From NCBI RefSeq assembly GCF_900114085.1, contig NZ_FORU01000002.1:294308-358307 (forward strand): a DNA stretch of 64,000 bases, given 5' to 3'. Shown here in pieces: positions 1 to 9,360 of this stretch (the first letter of the stretch is position 1; every line of letters begins with the position of its first letter). This DNA comes from Myroides guanonis. GTDB taxonomy: Bacteria > Bacteroidota > Bacteroidia > Flavobacteriales > Flavobacteriaceae. Below the pieces are notes generated by a model. The model saw only the letters and a program-made list of their open reading frames with translations. It ran no database searches and was not told where the DNA came from. The translations under genes were made by a program, and so were the position numbers.

Positions 1-1
1 T

Positions 2-232
2 CCTCCTTTGCTTTTCGCTTTATTTTATCCTAAAGGCTTTCTTTTAGCATTAAGTTACGCAGCACTTGCAGGTGTAATACTAGCTCTTGTTATTCCTGCC
101 TTATTATACTATAAAGCTATGAGAATACATAAACTGAAAATAGGGATACTTCAATACAGCTTGTTGCTCTTAATAGGAATACTATCATTATCCGTTTTTG
201 TAGCACACTTTTATGAGCTGATTATATCATAA
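2..232 (+). CDS. C-terminal end of a membrane transporter (aromatic amino-acid permease-like), cut by the window edge
   Basis: The frame is open to the left edge and ends in TAA at 230-232, so only the last 76 residues are visible. They contain two clear hydrophobic helices joined by a short basic loop (KAMRIHKLK). The first helix reads like the last helices of TyrP/Mtr-type permeases, with a YAALAGVILALVIPALLYY stretch. I infer an inner-membrane amino-acid permease of the HAAAP family, but only the tail supports this. A strong hairpin follows the stop, and the next gene converges from the minus strand. Any transporter with a similar C-terminus is possible. Confidence 0.5.
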   Translation, partial: PPLLFALFYPKGFLLALSYAALAGVILALVIPALLYYKAMRIHKLKIGILQYSLLLLIGILSLSVFVAHFYELIIS

Positions 233-235
233 ATA

Positions 236-273
236 AAAAGGGATGACATCTGATTTAGATTGTCATCCCTTTT
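236..273. terminator. Bidirectional hairpin terminator
   Basis: Perfect 13-bp stem (236-248 with 261-273, AAAAGGGATGACA) and a 12-nt loop. It has A-runs on the left and T-runs on the right, and it lies between two convergent genes, so it can end transcripts from both strands. Confidence 0.85.
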
Positions 274-290
274 CTGTATAAATCACAATA

Positions 291-899
291 CTATTTTCGT
301 ATACTATCATGACTATGTGTTTCAATACCATTATTCCATGCAGTAAGTATATCAGTTGCAACCGCAGCACCACTTCCAGCAGCAATGGAAAGCTGACTTC
401 TATGCCCTGCTAGTGTTCCCGCAACATAAATCCCAGGAACTACGAGATGGTCTATATTTTTTAGTTGAATCCTATTCTTAGAAGCTATAGATTTCTTATG
501 TGGTTCTACATAGTCCATCAATCCTTCAATATGAAATGAATTGCTCGAATTTACAGCAACCACAATTTCAAGACTTTTATAAATACCTTTATTAGTCTCT
601 ATCTCAAATCCTACTTCTAGTGGCTTAATCCTAACAACTTTTTCATTTTCGATTTGTTCTACATGAGGATAATGATTTCTGAGAACTTCTGAAGCTTGAC
701 TCAATAAATCACTGCCTAATGTACCTGAGGGAACTCCGAATGCATTATAAAAAACAGCATCTTGAAGCATAGAGCCTTTTTGATGTAGAACAATTCCAAT
801 CTTTTTATCAGCAACAAAAGCCTTCTTATAAGCAGAGCCCAAGATTTGAGCACAACTAACACCCGAAGCGCCGCCACCAATAATTAATATGTCAAACAT
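291..899 (-). CDS. FAD-dependent oxidoreductase, thioredoxin-reductase-like without redox cysteines
   Basis: A single-domain flavoprotein of about 202 residues. The N-terminus carries the dinucleotide-binding signature ILIIGGGASG. The C-terminus has the second conserved FAD motif, GIYVAGTLAGHRSQLSIAAGSGAAVA cut to its core VAGTLAG. The CxxC pair of true thioredoxin reductases is absent, so disulfide exchange is unlikely and the substrate is unknown. The ATG at 899 is preferred because it sits directly before the Rossmann strand. An in-frame ATG at 917 would overlap the upstream gene by 17 nt. It appears to form an operon with the small membrane protein and MarC-like gene upstream. Confidence 0.7.
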   Translation of the reverse strand: MFDILIIGGGASGVSCAQILGSAYKKAFVADKKIGIVLHQKGSMLQDAVFYNAFGVPSGTLGSDLLSQASEVLRNHYPHVEQIENEKVVRIKPLEVGFEIETNKGIYKSLEIVVAVNSSNSFHIEGLMDYVEPHKKSIASKNRIQLKNIDHLVVPGIYVAGTLAGHRSQLSIAAGSGAAVATDILTAWNNGIETHSHDSIRK

Positions 900-900
900 C

Positions 901-1095
901 TTATTTTGTTTTATCATGAATCATTCGAGATGTTCTGTAGATTAGCAGTATACATGCTCCACACAACAAAGCAACAATTCCAATAAGCGCAATTAAACTC
1001 TCTCCTTCAAATAGATTTTTAAAATCCAACATAGAGATATTGAATGCAATCATAACAACTACAAACGCCAACATGATGTAAGTAAATACTTTCAT
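901..1095 (-). CDS. Small two-helix membrane protein
   Basis: A 64-residue protein with two hydrophobic segments, roughly residues 4-24 and 33-53, a short acidic connector and a basic C-terminal tail (RTSRMIHDKTK). I do not recognise the family. It is packed between a MarC-like gene and an FAD oxidoreductase on the same strand, with its stop next to the next start, so it is probably a real member of that operon. Function unknown. Confidence 0.55.
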   Translation of the reverse strand: MKVFTYIMLAFVVVMIAFNISMLDFKNLFEGESLIALIGIVALLCGACILLIYRTSRMIHDKTK

Positions 1096-1141
1096 AATAT
1101 TATATTCTTTTTACCGAGTGCTCGAATTTACTAAATTATCA

Positions 1142-1717
1142 TTAAACAAATAACCCTTTAACATTACTAGCAAACAATTTAACAGCAATTGCTAGGAGTA
1201 TTACTCCAAACACCTTCCTTATCACCCCTAATCCATTAGTTCCTATTATCTTGGCTATTCTTCCAGACATCTTTAATACCGCATAAACTACAATCATATT
1301 GAGGATGATTCCAAGAATAATATTAATATTTTGATATTGCGCTTTTAGAGATAAAAGCGTAGTCATTACTCCTGCACCAGCAATCAATGGAAAAGCTAAA
1401 GGCACTATTGAAGCCGTATTAGGAGCCTCATCCTTATAGAGGCGAATGCCAAGTATCATCTCTAATGCCAAAAAAAATAAGACAAAAGCTCCAGCAACAG
1501 CAAATGAATTTACATCAACTCCAATTAAATCAAGAATAGTCTCTCCGACAAATAGAAAAGCAATCATTATAATAGTTGCTACTAATGTTGCTTTTTCTGA
1601 CTCTATATGACCAACTCTAGTTCGCAAATCAACAATAATTGGAATGGACCCAACAATATCTATCACCGCAAATAGAATCATCCCTATGGTTACAATTTCT
1701 TTAATATCTATTTCCAT
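1142..1717 (-). CDS. MarC-family integral membrane protein
   Basis: A 191-residue protein, nearly all hydrophobic, with about six transmembrane helices. The MarC/UPF0056 family is marked by the early AVIDIVGSIPI segment, the middle IVPLAFPLIAGAGVMTTLLSL segment (quoted here as PLAFPLIAGAG) and the closing LGVIRKVFGVILLAIAVKL region. The length fits the family. MarC proteins sit in the inner membrane and their transport role is unsettled; the old link to multiple antibiotic resistance was not upheld. It heads a three-gene minus-strand cluster. Confidence 0.85.
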   Translation of the reverse strand: MEIDIKEIVTIGMILFAVIDIVGSIPIIVDLRTRVGHIESEKATLVATIIMIAFLFVGETILDLIGVDVNSFAVAGAFVLFFLALEMILGIRLYKDEAPNTASIVPLAFPLIAGAGVMTTLLSLKAQYQNINIILGIILNMIVVYAVLKMSGRIAKIIGTNGLGVIRKVFGVILLAIAVKLFASNVKGLFV

Positions 1718-1777
1718 AATTCGAATTTAAAATAAAATACACATCAACAACTATCGACCTAAAGTTTTATAAAAACA

Positions 1778-1820
1778 AAAGCGATATGAGTAATATCTTT
1801 AAAATTACTCATATCGCTTT
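1778..1820 (-). terminator. Hairpin terminator after the gene at 1838-2383
   Basis: Perfect 17-bp stem (1778-1794 with 1804-1820, AAAGCGATATGAGTAAT) and a 9-nt loop, starting 18 nt after the stop codon of the minus-strand gene. Confidence 0.8.
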
Positions 1821-1837
1821 CTAAACTACCTCATTTA

Positions 1838-2383
1838 CTACAATGATTCCTTTTGCTTCTTAAGAACTTCTTTTTCAGCTTTATATTTTTCCTTTAATTT
1901 CTTCTTCTCTGAATCCAATTTATTTTTATCACTAGCATATTTATTCTCTAATTGCTTTTCTCCTGTTTCATATTCTAATTCTAAAAGTTCAAGCTTATAT
2001 TCAATACTTTTCTTAGCCGATTTATTGATTTTTTCAGTCATTTCTTCCGAATTCCAAAGTCCTTTCTGACCTTCTGTAAGAATACTATTTACATCATTTC
2101 TTAAAGTTAATGCTAACGCCTCCTTTTTTTTCTTCTTTTCAGTCTCACTTAGCTTTTTATCTTTTGAAATTGCTTTAAATTCAGCTCCAATTCCTGCCTT
2201 TTTTTCCTCAATTCGTTTTTTCTGGTCTGCCGTTAAACCGAAATACTCCGACTTCTCTAAAAGCTCTGATACGCTTTTACCTTGCTTAAAGTCTTCTACT
2301 TCTTTAAATGTCGTTTGCTGTGCCATTGCGGAACAAGCTATAAAAGCTAACCCAAGTGTTACTAGATTTCTCATAATTATCAT
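1838..2383 (-). CDS. Secreted charged coiled-coil protein
   Basis: A 181-residue protein with an N-terminal signal peptide ending in ACSAMAQ. The rest is almost entirely charged helix, rich in Lys and Glu, and the last 60 residues look like a continuous coiled coil. The part after the signal (KSVSELLEKSEYFGLTADQKKRI) resembles periplasmic helical proteins of the Spy/CpxP kind, but no LTxxQ repeat pair is convincing. I do not assign a family. A second ATG at 2374 gives a more usual signal peptide (MRNLVTLG). It stands alone with its own terminator. Confidence 0.65.
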   Translation of the reverse strand: MIIMRNLVTLGLAFIACSAMAQQTTFKEVEDFKQGKSVSELLEKSEYFGLTADQKKRIEEKKAGIGAEFKAISKDKKLSETEKKKKKEALALTLRNDVNSILTEGQKGLWNSEEMTEKINKSAKKSIEYKLELLELEYETGEKQLENKYASDKNKLDSEKKKLKEKYKAEKEVLKKQKESL

Positions 2384-2505
2384 TTTTTTTATGAAGATAA
2401 GAAATTCACAAACAAATCACTATTAGCGAAATAGCTTTTTTTAGTTAAAAATAAATCCCACAGAAAACAAAGAAGAATTACAACCAAAAAATTCAACAAA
2501 CACCT

Positions 2506-3597
2506 CTAGTGCTCTAAACTATATAAAGCAAAAGATCCCAACCAATGACTTCCCATATAATCATCTCCCGTTATATTTTTAAATGCGGCTTGAAAATGCT
2601 TCTCTGCAATATTATTTAGACCCTTAAGTTCTGGCAATTTTCGAGCTATACCTTTTAAGCAAGTGGCTCTACTAAAGTTCAAACCATCTAAATGCACTAA
2701 ATGTCCATCTGATCGATCCGATACCAACCCCACTTCCATAGTGAAATCTGTTTGGAAAAGCGCAGGTAGAAACGCTGTTAACCAAGCCTTATAATCTTCA
2801 CTTTCCAAAATTTTACTCATCAAATAAGCTTCTTCTAAGCAAGGAGACAGAAAATCGTGACCACTTGGTTCAAAAGCGAGATTACATTGAACATCTTTCT
2901 CAAAAAGTCTTTTTGTATGTGTAATAATTAAATCCTCTAATTCTATATTTTTTGTTTCTCTAGCATAGTCTAGCGTCAATGACATACTAAAAGCAGAATT
3001 ATCATGTGTTCCAGTGCGAATAGGATAATTTAACTTCGGTAGATACTCCTTATATCTATTAATGAATAAATCTGTCATCGGTTTTAATATTGTAGCCCAA
3101 CGTTGAGCATCTTCATCCTCCCAAGACAACAATTCACTATGCAATTTGAAAAACCAAGCCCATCCATAAGTACGTTCGAAATTTCTGTTGTTTTCATCAT
3201 CAAAAAAAGACAATTCAGTAGCTACATTTTCCTTTGTTATCAAAGAATCTAATAATCCTCTAATCTTGCCATCTTCATCTAATTCAGGGAAAGTCTTTAT
3301 GATTTTCACTATAGACCAATATCCATGAACCGAAGAGTGCCAATCAAAACATCCATAAAAAATGGGGCGTAAAGCTTTAGGTGTTTTTAAGTCTATTTCA
3401 CTGCCTAATGTTTGTCCCAAGCGATTTGGGAACTCTTGAGTTAAACAACTTAAAGGCAATTCAAGAATTTTCTTAGCCTCCTTTATCGTTAACTTTTGAT
3501 GAATGATATTACTTTTTTGTGACTCTTGCTCTTCAGTTGTTTTCTTGCATGCCATCAAAAAGACAAGACAGCTCAATATCAATGCTATTTTTTTCAT
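2506..3597 (-). CDS. DUF2891 family lipoprotein
   Basis: A 363-residue protein starting at ATG 3597; an in-frame TTG at 3609 is less likely. A lipoprotein signal ends in LVFLMAC, so it should be lipid-anchored after export. The body matches DUF2891, with the hallmark PIFYGCFDWHSSVHGYW at about residue 80, GTHDNSAF in the middle and FEPSGHDFLSPCLEEA further on. The family has conserved His, Asp and Trp residues typical of an alpha/alpha-barrel enzyme, but no reaction is established. It stands alone, divergent from 3913. Confidence 0.85.
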   Translation of the reverse strand: MKKIALILSCLVFLMACKKTTEEQESQKSNIIHQKLTIKEAKKILELPLSCLTQEFPNRLGQTLGSEIDLKTPKALRPIFYGCFDWHSSVHGYWSIVKIIKTFPELDEDGKIRGLLDSLITKENVATELSFFDDENNRNFERTYGWAWFFKLHSELLSWEDEDAQRWATILKPMTDLFINRYKEYLPKLNYPIRTGTHDNSAFSMSLTLDYARETKNIELEDLIITHTKRLFEKDVQCNLAFEPSGHDFLSPCLEEAYLMSKILESEDYKAWLTAFLPALFQTDFTMEVGLVSDRSDGHLVHLDGLNFSRATCLKGIARKLPELKGLNNIAEKHFQAAFKNITGDDYMGSHWLGSFALYSLEH

Positions 3598-3887
3598 ATG
3601 TTTTTTCAATCATAATATTTTATCTAAAGTACAAAAAAACTTATAGGTCACAATCTTAGTATTTCCTATTTTTATAAATGCACTCTATATTTAAGTATCA
3701 AATCCTTTTTGACAATCAAACTATCACCTCACTTGACAAATATTAGATACTAGTCTCTCTAAAGAAATATCAATCAAATAACTCCTTCAGAAAACAAAAC
3801 CACTTATAAAGCATTTGAAGCAGAATATAAGCCTTACTATTAGCAATCATTTTGATTCAATTATCTAAACATCTGAAATAGTTTTAA

Positions 3888-3895
3888 TATTTTTG
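3888..3895 (+). promoter_or_regulatory. Candidate -7 promoter box in the 315-bp divergent gap
   Basis: TATTTTTG fits the Bacteroidota -7 consensus TAnnTTTG and lies 18 nt upstream of the ATG at 3913. I found no good TTG element at the usual distance. The rest of the gap (3598-3912) is very AT-rich, with no other gene or hairpin that I can support. Confidence 0.35.
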
Positions 3896-3912
3896 AAATA
3901 AAAATCCTCGCT

Positions 3913-4488
3913 ATGAATTGGTCATTAAAATCATCTATACTAACCGTTTTAATATTGTTGGTATTCCTAGGGTTAAGCTCTTGTACTGAAAAAGATCTAA
4001 CCACAACAACAGCCTTAAAAAGCATTCAAGAATATTTGGATTATAAACCACAATACGAAACAGCAACTTTAGAGCTAGGTCAAGTCAAGTGGAGAACTTC
4101 AAAAGATTCTGTTCAAATCAACACATACAAAAAACTTGCAGAAGAAGGTTTCATTAATTTTGATTCCCATTCCTTGAAAAAGAAATGGCTTTCAAAAGAC
4201 AGTATTTGGGATGTCACACTACGTTTAACAGATAAAGCAAATGCGTATGTCGTTGAACAAAAAAATCAAAAAGTCGTAGTAAAAACAATTGAATATTCTG
4301 TGAACAAAGACAAACCTATTGAAATTCACAATAAGAATAAGAAATCCGCAAGTATCACGGTAATGCTTTCAAAAAACCCAACTCCCTTCGCGCCATTAGG
4401 AAAAGACAAATCCCCAGATGTTGGATTTATTACTAAGAAGTATAAATTAAAATTCAGTGAGGAATTTGGTTGGGAAGTAGCACAGTAA
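3913..4488 (+). CDS. Hypothetical lipoprotein
   Basis: A 191-residue protein with a lipoprotein signal peptide (lipobox GLSSC) and a Lys-rich mature part that looks beta-rich toward its end. I do not recognise the family. It ends 5 nt before the ATG of a small membrane protein, so the two are probably co-transcribed. The mature domain may be structural or ligand-binding, but the sequence gives no clue to a ligand. Confidence 0.6.
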   Translation: MNWSLKSSILTVLILLVFLGLSSCTEKDLTTTTALKSIQEYLDYKPQYETATLELGQVKWRTSKDSVQINTYKKLAEEGFINFDSHSLKKKWLSKDSIWDVTLRLTDKANAYVVEQKNQKVVVKTIEYSVNKDKPIEIHNKNKKSASITVMLSKNPTPFAPLGKDKSPDVGFITKKYKLKFSEEFGWEVAQ

Positions 4489-4493
4489 ACCCT

Positions 4494-4964
4494 ATGAAAA
4501 ATACAGCTTTATTAATTTTAGTTCAAGGAATACTTTCCTTGTTATGCGGAATACTCTCTTCCAAAATGTCCTTTATTGGAAAAATGGGGATACAAGTCAT
4601 GTATCGTGACTATTTGATTTTTAAGTCTTGGTGGAAAACAGCATTAGTATGTTTCATCATTCAACTAGCTCTTATTTTAATTCTTTCAACGTTAAAAGCA
4701 TATGCAGGTCTTAGAACTGCAAGAGTAATCGCTTTCTCCTTGCTGCTAGCAGGAATAATAGGTGCTTATTTTACATATATTGATTTCACAACGACCTCAC
4801 ATAAGATGATGCGCGCTAAATTTCATATAGCAGGATATCTATTCTGGCTAGCATGGTTTATCAATTGTATTTATTTTGTTGTTAGCAGCAAAAAGAATAT
4901 ACTTCTAAACACATTGCAAGAAGAAACAAATTCAGACTCAACACAATTGAATCCTGATAAATAG
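4494..4964 (+). CDS. Small multi-pass membrane protein
   Basis: A 156-residue protein starting at ATG 4494, only 5 nt after the preceding stop. An upstream TTG at 4470 would overlap the lipoprotein gene and is less likely. There are about four transmembrane helices, the first at residues 4-22 and the last near residues 117-136, and a polar C-terminal tail. Family not recognised. The tight spacing suggests the product works with the lipoprotein encoded just before it. Confidence 0.6.
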   Translation: MKNTALLILVQGILSLLCGILSSKMSFIGKMGIQVMYRDYLIFKSWWKTALVCFIIQLALILILSTLKAYAGLRTARVIAFSLLLAGIIGAYFTYIDFTTTSHKMMRAKFHIAGYLFWLAWFINCIYFVVSSKKNILLNTLQEETNSDSTQLNPDK

Positions 4965-5104
4965 ATGAAGCTAATTTAGAAGTTCTAACACCACTTTAAG
5001 CGTGATTTTTTTGTTTGAATATGAGTTAAAAAATTCCAACTCTTCTTTTTTTTATTTAAAAATATGTATGTTTACTCTTTAAATACAATTAGACGAACTA
5101 TTTT

Positions 5105-5566
5105 ATGAAAAAGATCCATTTATTAGGATTCGCTGTAGTAGCATTAGCGTTTGCTTCTTGCGGTGAAACAAAAAAGGAGCCTGTTACAGACCCTAATCCA
5201 CAAATTGAAAACACTACTGGTGTAGAAAATACATCAAACCCAGCTCACGGCGAGCCAGGTCATACACATGATACACCAACACCTAGTTCTTCATCTACTG
5301 CTGAAGGTATGAATCCAGAACATGGACAACCAGGACATAGATGCGACATTCCTGTTGGAGCACCATTAAGTACTCCTGCTGGAGGAGGTCAAGCAAATAT
5401 CCCAACACAAGGTAACGCTACTCCAAGTGGAAATCAACCATTCCTAGTAAACGATGGAGCAAAAGCCCCAACAAGTGGAGCTTCTGCTGCGTCAGGAAAT
5501 GTTAATCCTGCTCATGGCCAACCAGGTCACAGATGTGATATTCCAGTAGGAAGTCCATTGTCATAA
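5105..5566 (+). CDS. Lipoprotein with repeated His/Cys motif (HGxPGHRCDIPVG)
   Basis: A 153-residue protein with a lipoprotein signal (AFASC, Cys19) and a low-complexity Pro/Thr/Ser/Gly body. It carries three copies of one motif: residues 45-57 (NPAHGEPGHTHD), 70-89 (NPEHGQPGHRCDIPVGAPL) and 134-153 (NPAHGQPGHRCDIPVGSPL). The last two keep two His and one Cys each, and the first has lost the Cys. Related repeats occur in other Bacteroidota lipoproteins of unknown function. Metal binding at the cell surface or in the periplasm is my inference from the His/Cys pattern. It is monocistronic, with a terminator directly behind. Confidence 0.75.
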   Translation: MKKIHLLGFAVVALAFASCGETKKEPVTDPNPQIENTTGVENTSNPAHGEPGHTHDTPTPSSSSTAEGMNPEHGQPGHRCDIPVGAPLSTPAGGGQANIPTQGNATPSGNQPFLVNDGAKAPTSGASAASGNVNPAHGQPGHRCDIPVGSPLS

Positions 5567-5587
5567 ATACTATAACATATCAAATAT

Positions 5588-5613
5588 AAAACCATCTCAT
5601 CAGATGGTTTTTT
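5588..5613 (+). terminator. Hairpin terminator after the His/Cys-motif lipoprotein
   Basis: Perfect 10-bp stem (5588-5597 with 5602-5611, AAAACCATCT), a 4-nt loop and a T-run, 21 nt after the stop codon. Confidence 0.8.
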
Positions 5614-5663
5614 GCTTTTATCACTCCTCTATAAAAAAATAAGGACAATCCATCGCGATTGTG

Positions 5664-5671
5664 TATTTTTG
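5664..5671 (+). promoter_or_regulatory. Candidate -7 promoter box for metG
   Basis: TATTTTTG followed by C fits the flavobacterial TAnnTTTG box, 35 nt upstream of the metG start. The -33 element is not obvious. Confidence 0.45.
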
Positions 5672-5706
5672 CACTACAATAGAATGAATAAATCGAATTA
5701 GATACT

Positions 5707-7764
5707 ATGAAACAGAATCCGAAAAGATATACATTAACTGCAGCTCTACCCTATACCAATGGTCCTATACACATAGGTCATTTAGCTGGTGTTTATGTTC
5801 CAGGAGATATTTATGCACGTTTTTTACGCTTACAGGGAAAAGATGTTGCTTTCATTTGTGGTAGTGATGAACACGGTGTTGCCATTTCAATGCGTGCGAA
5901 AAAAGATGGTGTGAGCCCACAAGAAGTTATTGACAAATACAATGGTATCATAAAACAGTCTTTTGAGGATTTCGGTATCTCTTTTGACAACTATTCTAGA
6001 ACTTCCTCTAAAACACATCACGATACTGCTTCGGCATTCTTCAAAAAACTTTATGAAGAAGGTAAATTCATCGAAGAAGTAACTGAACAATTATATGATG
6101 AGGAGGCACAACAATTTTTAGCCGACCGATTTGTTACTGGTACTTGTCCAAAATGTGGAAATGAAGAAGCTTATGGTGACCAATGTGAGAAATGCGGTAC
6201 TACTTTAAACGCTACAGATTTAATAAATCCTAAATCAACTCTTTCTGGAGCTAAACCAGTTTTAAAATCTACCAAGCACTGGTTCCTTCCTTTAGATCAA
6301 TACGATGCTTTTTTAAGAAGCTGGATATTGGAAGGTCACAAAGATTGGAAGCCGAATGTATATGGACAAGTAAAATCTTGGTTAGATGATGGTTTAAAAC
6401 CTCGTGCTGTAACAAGAGATTTAGATTGGGGTATCCCAGTACCAGTTGAAGGAGCAGAAGGAAAAGTACTATATGTGTGGTTTGATGCCCCTATTGGATA
6501 TATCTCTTCTACCAAAGAATGGGCAGCTCGTGTAGGAAAAGACTGGGAGCCATATTGGAAATCCGAAGACACTAAATTGGTTCATTTTATAGGAAAAGAT
6601 AATATTGTTTTCCATTGCATTATATTTCCTGCAATGTTAAAAGCGGAAGGAAGTTATATACTTCCTGATAACGTTCCTGCTAATGAATTTTTAAATCTAG
6701 AAGGTCATAAACTTTCTACTTCTAAAAACTGGGCAGTATGGTTACATGAATACCTAGAAGAATTCCCGAATCAACAAGATGTATTGCGTTATACATTAAC
6801 TGCAAATGCACCTGAAACTAAAGACAATGATTTCACTTGGAAAGATTTTCAAGCTAGAAACAACAATGAATTAGTAGCTGTATTTGGAAACTTCATCAAT
6901 CGTGTAGTCGTATTAACAAACAAATACTACGATGGTATCATTCCTCAACCGAATGAGTTTACTGATATAGATCTAGCTACTCTTAATGAGTTAAAAGCTT
7001 ACCCTAGTGTAATCGAAAGCTCCATAGAACGCTACCGTTTCAGAGAAGCTTTAGGAGAGATGATGAACGCAGCAAGACTTGGAAACAAATACCTAGCTGA
7101 CGAAGAACCATGGAAATTAATAAAAGAAAATCCTGAACGAGTAAAAACTCAAATGTATGTAGCTTTGCAAATCGCAGCAGCCTTAAGCACTTTGTGTGAG
7201 CCTTTCTTACCATTCACTGCTAAGAAGTTAAGCTCTATATTAAAATTAGACAATCCTATTCCTTGGGAAACTTTAAATACGCATTATAATCTATTAAACG
7301 CAGGACATCAAATTGGAGAAGCAGAACTGCTGTTTGCCAAAATAGAAGACGCAGAAATTCAAAAACAATTGGACAAACTTGAAGCTTCAAAAGCAGCTAA
7401 TGCAGCCGAAAACAGAAAAGTAGATCCTCAGAAAGACACCACTACTTTCGATGACTTCTCAAAACTAGACCTGAGAGTTGGAACTATTATAAAAGCAGCA
7501 AAAATGCCTAAAGCGAATAAGTTATTAGTCTTAAAAGTTGACACAGGTATTGATGTTAGAACAATAGTTTCTGGTATAGCAGAGCATTTCAAACCTGAAG
7601 ACGTTATCGGAAAACAAGTAACCGTACTTGTCAACCTAGCACCAAGAGCACTGCGTGGTGTCGAAAGTGAAGGTATGATTTTAATGACCGAAGATAAAGA
7701 CGGGAAATTGGTATTTGTAAATCCTGCTACAGATGGAGTTCCTAATGGATCTACTATAAACTAA
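5707..7764 (+). CDS. metG: Methionine--tRNA ligase
   Basis: A 685-residue class I aminoacyl-tRNA synthetase that charges tRNA-Met in the cytoplasm. The HIGH motif is at residues 22-25 (HIGH after PYTNGPI). A CxxC pair (CPKCG and CEKCG, about 144-161) forms the zinc knuckle. The KMSKS loop reads KLSTSK at 335-340. An anticodon-binding helical domain follows, and the last 105 residues are the dimerising EMAP-II-like tRNA-binding OB domain ([19 protein letters not shown]), which gives the long form of the enzyme. It is monocistronic, with a good candidate promoter and a terminator. Confidence 0.97.
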   Translation: MKQNPKRYTLTAALPYTNGPIHIGHLAGVYVPGDIYARFLRLQGKDVAFICGSDEHGVAISMRAKKDGVSPQEVIDKYNGIIKQSFEDFGISFDNYSRTSSKTHHDTASAFFKKLYEEGKFIEEVTEQLYDEEAQQFLADRFVTGTCPKCGNEEAYGDQCEKCGTTLNATDLINPKSTLSGAKPVLKSTKHWFLPLDQYDAFLRSWILEGHKDWKPNVYGQVKSWLDDGLKPRAVTRDLDWGIPVPVEGAEGKVLYVWFDAPIGYISSTKEWAARVGKDWEPYWKSEDTKLVHFIGKDNIVFHCIIFPAMLKAEGSYILPDNVPANEFLNLEGHKLSTSKNWAVWLHEYLEEFPNQQDVLRYTLTANAPETKDNDFTWKDFQARNNNELVAVFGNFINRVVVLTNKYYDGIIPQPNEFTDIDLATLNELKAYPSVIESSIERYRFREALGEMMNAARLGNKYLADEEPWKLIKENPERVKTQMYVALQIAAALSTLCEPFLPFTAKKLSSILKLDNPIPWETLNTHYNLLNAGHQIGEAELLFAKIEDAEIQKQLDKLEASKAANAAENRKVDPQKDTTTFDDFSKLDLRVGTIIKAAKMPKANKLLVLKVDTGIDVRTIVSGIAEHFKPEDVIGKQVTVLVNLAPRALRGVESEGMILMTEDKDGKLVFVNPATDGVPNGSTIN

Positions 7765-7788
7765 TATACCAACCTATTGACCAAAATA

Positions 7789-7815
7789 AGGGGTGCTTTT
7801 TCAGCACCCTTTTTA
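7789..7815 (+). terminator. Terminator of metG
   Basis: Hairpin GGGTGCT/AGCACCC (7791-7797 with 7803-7809) followed by five T, 26 nt after the stop. Confidence 0.8.
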
Positions 7816-7845
7816 CTATAAAAAACTATTTATTAGAACTAAAAA

Positions 7846-9315
7846 ATGACTATTCGACACCTCTTACTACTTTTCTGTATCGCTTTCACATGTAATGCCT
7901 TAGGCCAAAACTACATCAATACTATAAGCACTAAAATAGACAAAGACCATATCACCTATGATGTTGTAGACGATGTAAATAATAAAACCTACCTATTCCT
8001 AGTTAGCTCTAAGGAGGTAGAAGCTATCCAACTAGACTCTTCCTTTCAAGTCTTGAATCAATTCTTAGTCCAACGCCCTGAATCGAAATTCAAAAAGTTA
8101 TTGGGTCACAGTATGAAAGAGAATACTCTTAGCTTGCATTGGAGCACCAATAACTCAGACCAAGTAATTTCACAACACTTTGATTTTGAAAAAAAGGAAT
8201 CTACAATTGGAGCTATTGAATCTATAAGCACGGATAAAGAAAAAGTTATTACAGCTTTTCCATTTGACAATAGTCTCTTCATTGCCTCGATTACTAAAAA
8301 TTCCAATCTCTTTAAATTATACGAATTAAACGGTAAATCACCTTTAAAACCACACTTCTTTTCTTTTGAGGATAATCGTTTCTACAATAAAAGAATTGCT
8401 TTAGCATCTTTAGATGAAATGTTTAAAGATTATTTCATAGATGAAGCATCGTACGACATACAATATATTGCAGGCAACATTCCAACAGCATTTCCTTCTA
8501 TCGTTAAAAAAAGAAAATTCTATATCCAGAATGATGATTTAATTATCAGCTTTGACAACAACAAATCGTTCACTCAATTGATTCGTATTAATCTTAAAAC
8601 AAAGAAAGCAGAATCAGTTGGATTCAGCCAACCCTTTCTAAATGCCAATCAGACGGAACAAGCCAATTCTAATTCTTTTTTATTTGGTGATAAAATCGCA
8701 CAAATAAAAACCAATAAAGAATCTGCTACTATTCAGATAAGCAATTTCATAGACACATCATCTCCTATATTTAAAAAAGAAATACACAGAGACCAAACAA
8801 TAGACTTCTCAACTACACCAGTATTTGAATTTACCAATGGAAATTTTGAAAAAGGTAAAGAAATTTCAAAATCAAATCAATTCCTTAACCGTCTTAATCG
8901 CGCTGACAACATTGGAATAGCTGTTACATCATCACAAGACGGCTATGTACTTACCTTTGGTGGTAGTAGTGTTTTACAAAATAGTAACGCTGCTATTATA
9001 GGTGGGGTGGCTGGTGGAGCTATAGGTGGCTTAATTGCGGGAGCTATAACCGCAATTGATAGTCCCAAAAAAAATTTCCTAGGTACTTATAAAGATAAAA
9101 AAATCATACTAACAAATGCTTCTTTAGATTCTAATTTCAACTTTAACAATAAAGAAGTATCAGAAAGTGTAATAGATAAAGCTAGAACCTACCTTATAGA
9201 TCTAGCCTCTAGAAAAGCCACAGGTATTAATTTATTTAAAACTCAATCAAAATATATTTTATCGTTTACCGATAGAAGTTCGAATCATCTTTACATCATA
9301 GAAATAAAACCATAA
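7846..9315 (+). CDS. Hypothetical secreted protein with an internal glycine zipper
   Basis: A 489-residue protein with a cleavable signal (ending CNALGQ). Most of it is beta-rich and resembles no family I can name. At about residues 382-402 there is a glycine zipper, IIGGVAGGAIGGLIAGAI, which could insert in or bridge membranes. It is followed by a short conserved-looking C-terminal part. It is likely periplasmic or outer-membrane associated. It stands alone and shares a terminator with the convergent aldo/keto reductase gene; its stop codon lies inside that terminator stem. Confidence 0.6.
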   Translation: MTIRHLLLLFCIAFTCNALGQNYINTISTKIDKDHITYDVVDDVNNKTYLFLVSSKEVEAIQLDSSFQVLNQFLVQRPESKFKKLLGHSMKENTLSLHWSTNNSDQVISQHFDFEKKESTIGAIESISTDKEKVITAFPFDNSLFIASITKNSNLFKLYELNGKSPLKPHFFSFEDNRFYNKRIALASLDEMFKDYFIDEASYDIQYIAGNIPTAFPSIVKKRKFYIQNDDLIISFDNNKSFTQLIRINLKTKKAESVGFSQPFLNANQTEQANSNSFLFGDKIAQIKTNKESATIQISNFIDTSSPIFKKEIHRDQTIDFSTTPVFEFTNGNFEKGKEISKSNQFLNRLNRADNIGIAVTSSQDGYVLTFGGSSVLQNSNAAIIGGVAGGAIGGLIAGAITAIDSPKKNFLGTYKDKKIILTNASLDSNFNFNNKEVSESVIDKARTYLIDLASRKATGINLFKTQSKYILSFTDRSSNHLYIIEIKP

Positions 9316-9358
9316 ACTAAAGGAGGCTGTCTTTGTAAGACAGCCTCCTTTAGTTTAT
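9312..9358. terminator. Long bidirectional terminator overlapping a stop codon
   Basis: Perfect 21-bp stem (9312-9332 with 9338-9358) and a 5-nt loop. It begins inside the TAA of the plus gene and ends 3 nt before the stop of the convergent minus gene, so it should end both transcripts. Confidence 0.85.
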
Positions 9359-9360
9359 CT

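Noticed and set aside
9312..9358. Riboswitch or regulatory RNA at the 21-bp perfect stem
   Set aside because: Position between two convergent gene ends and the simple stem with a 5-nt loop fit a bidirectional terminator fully.
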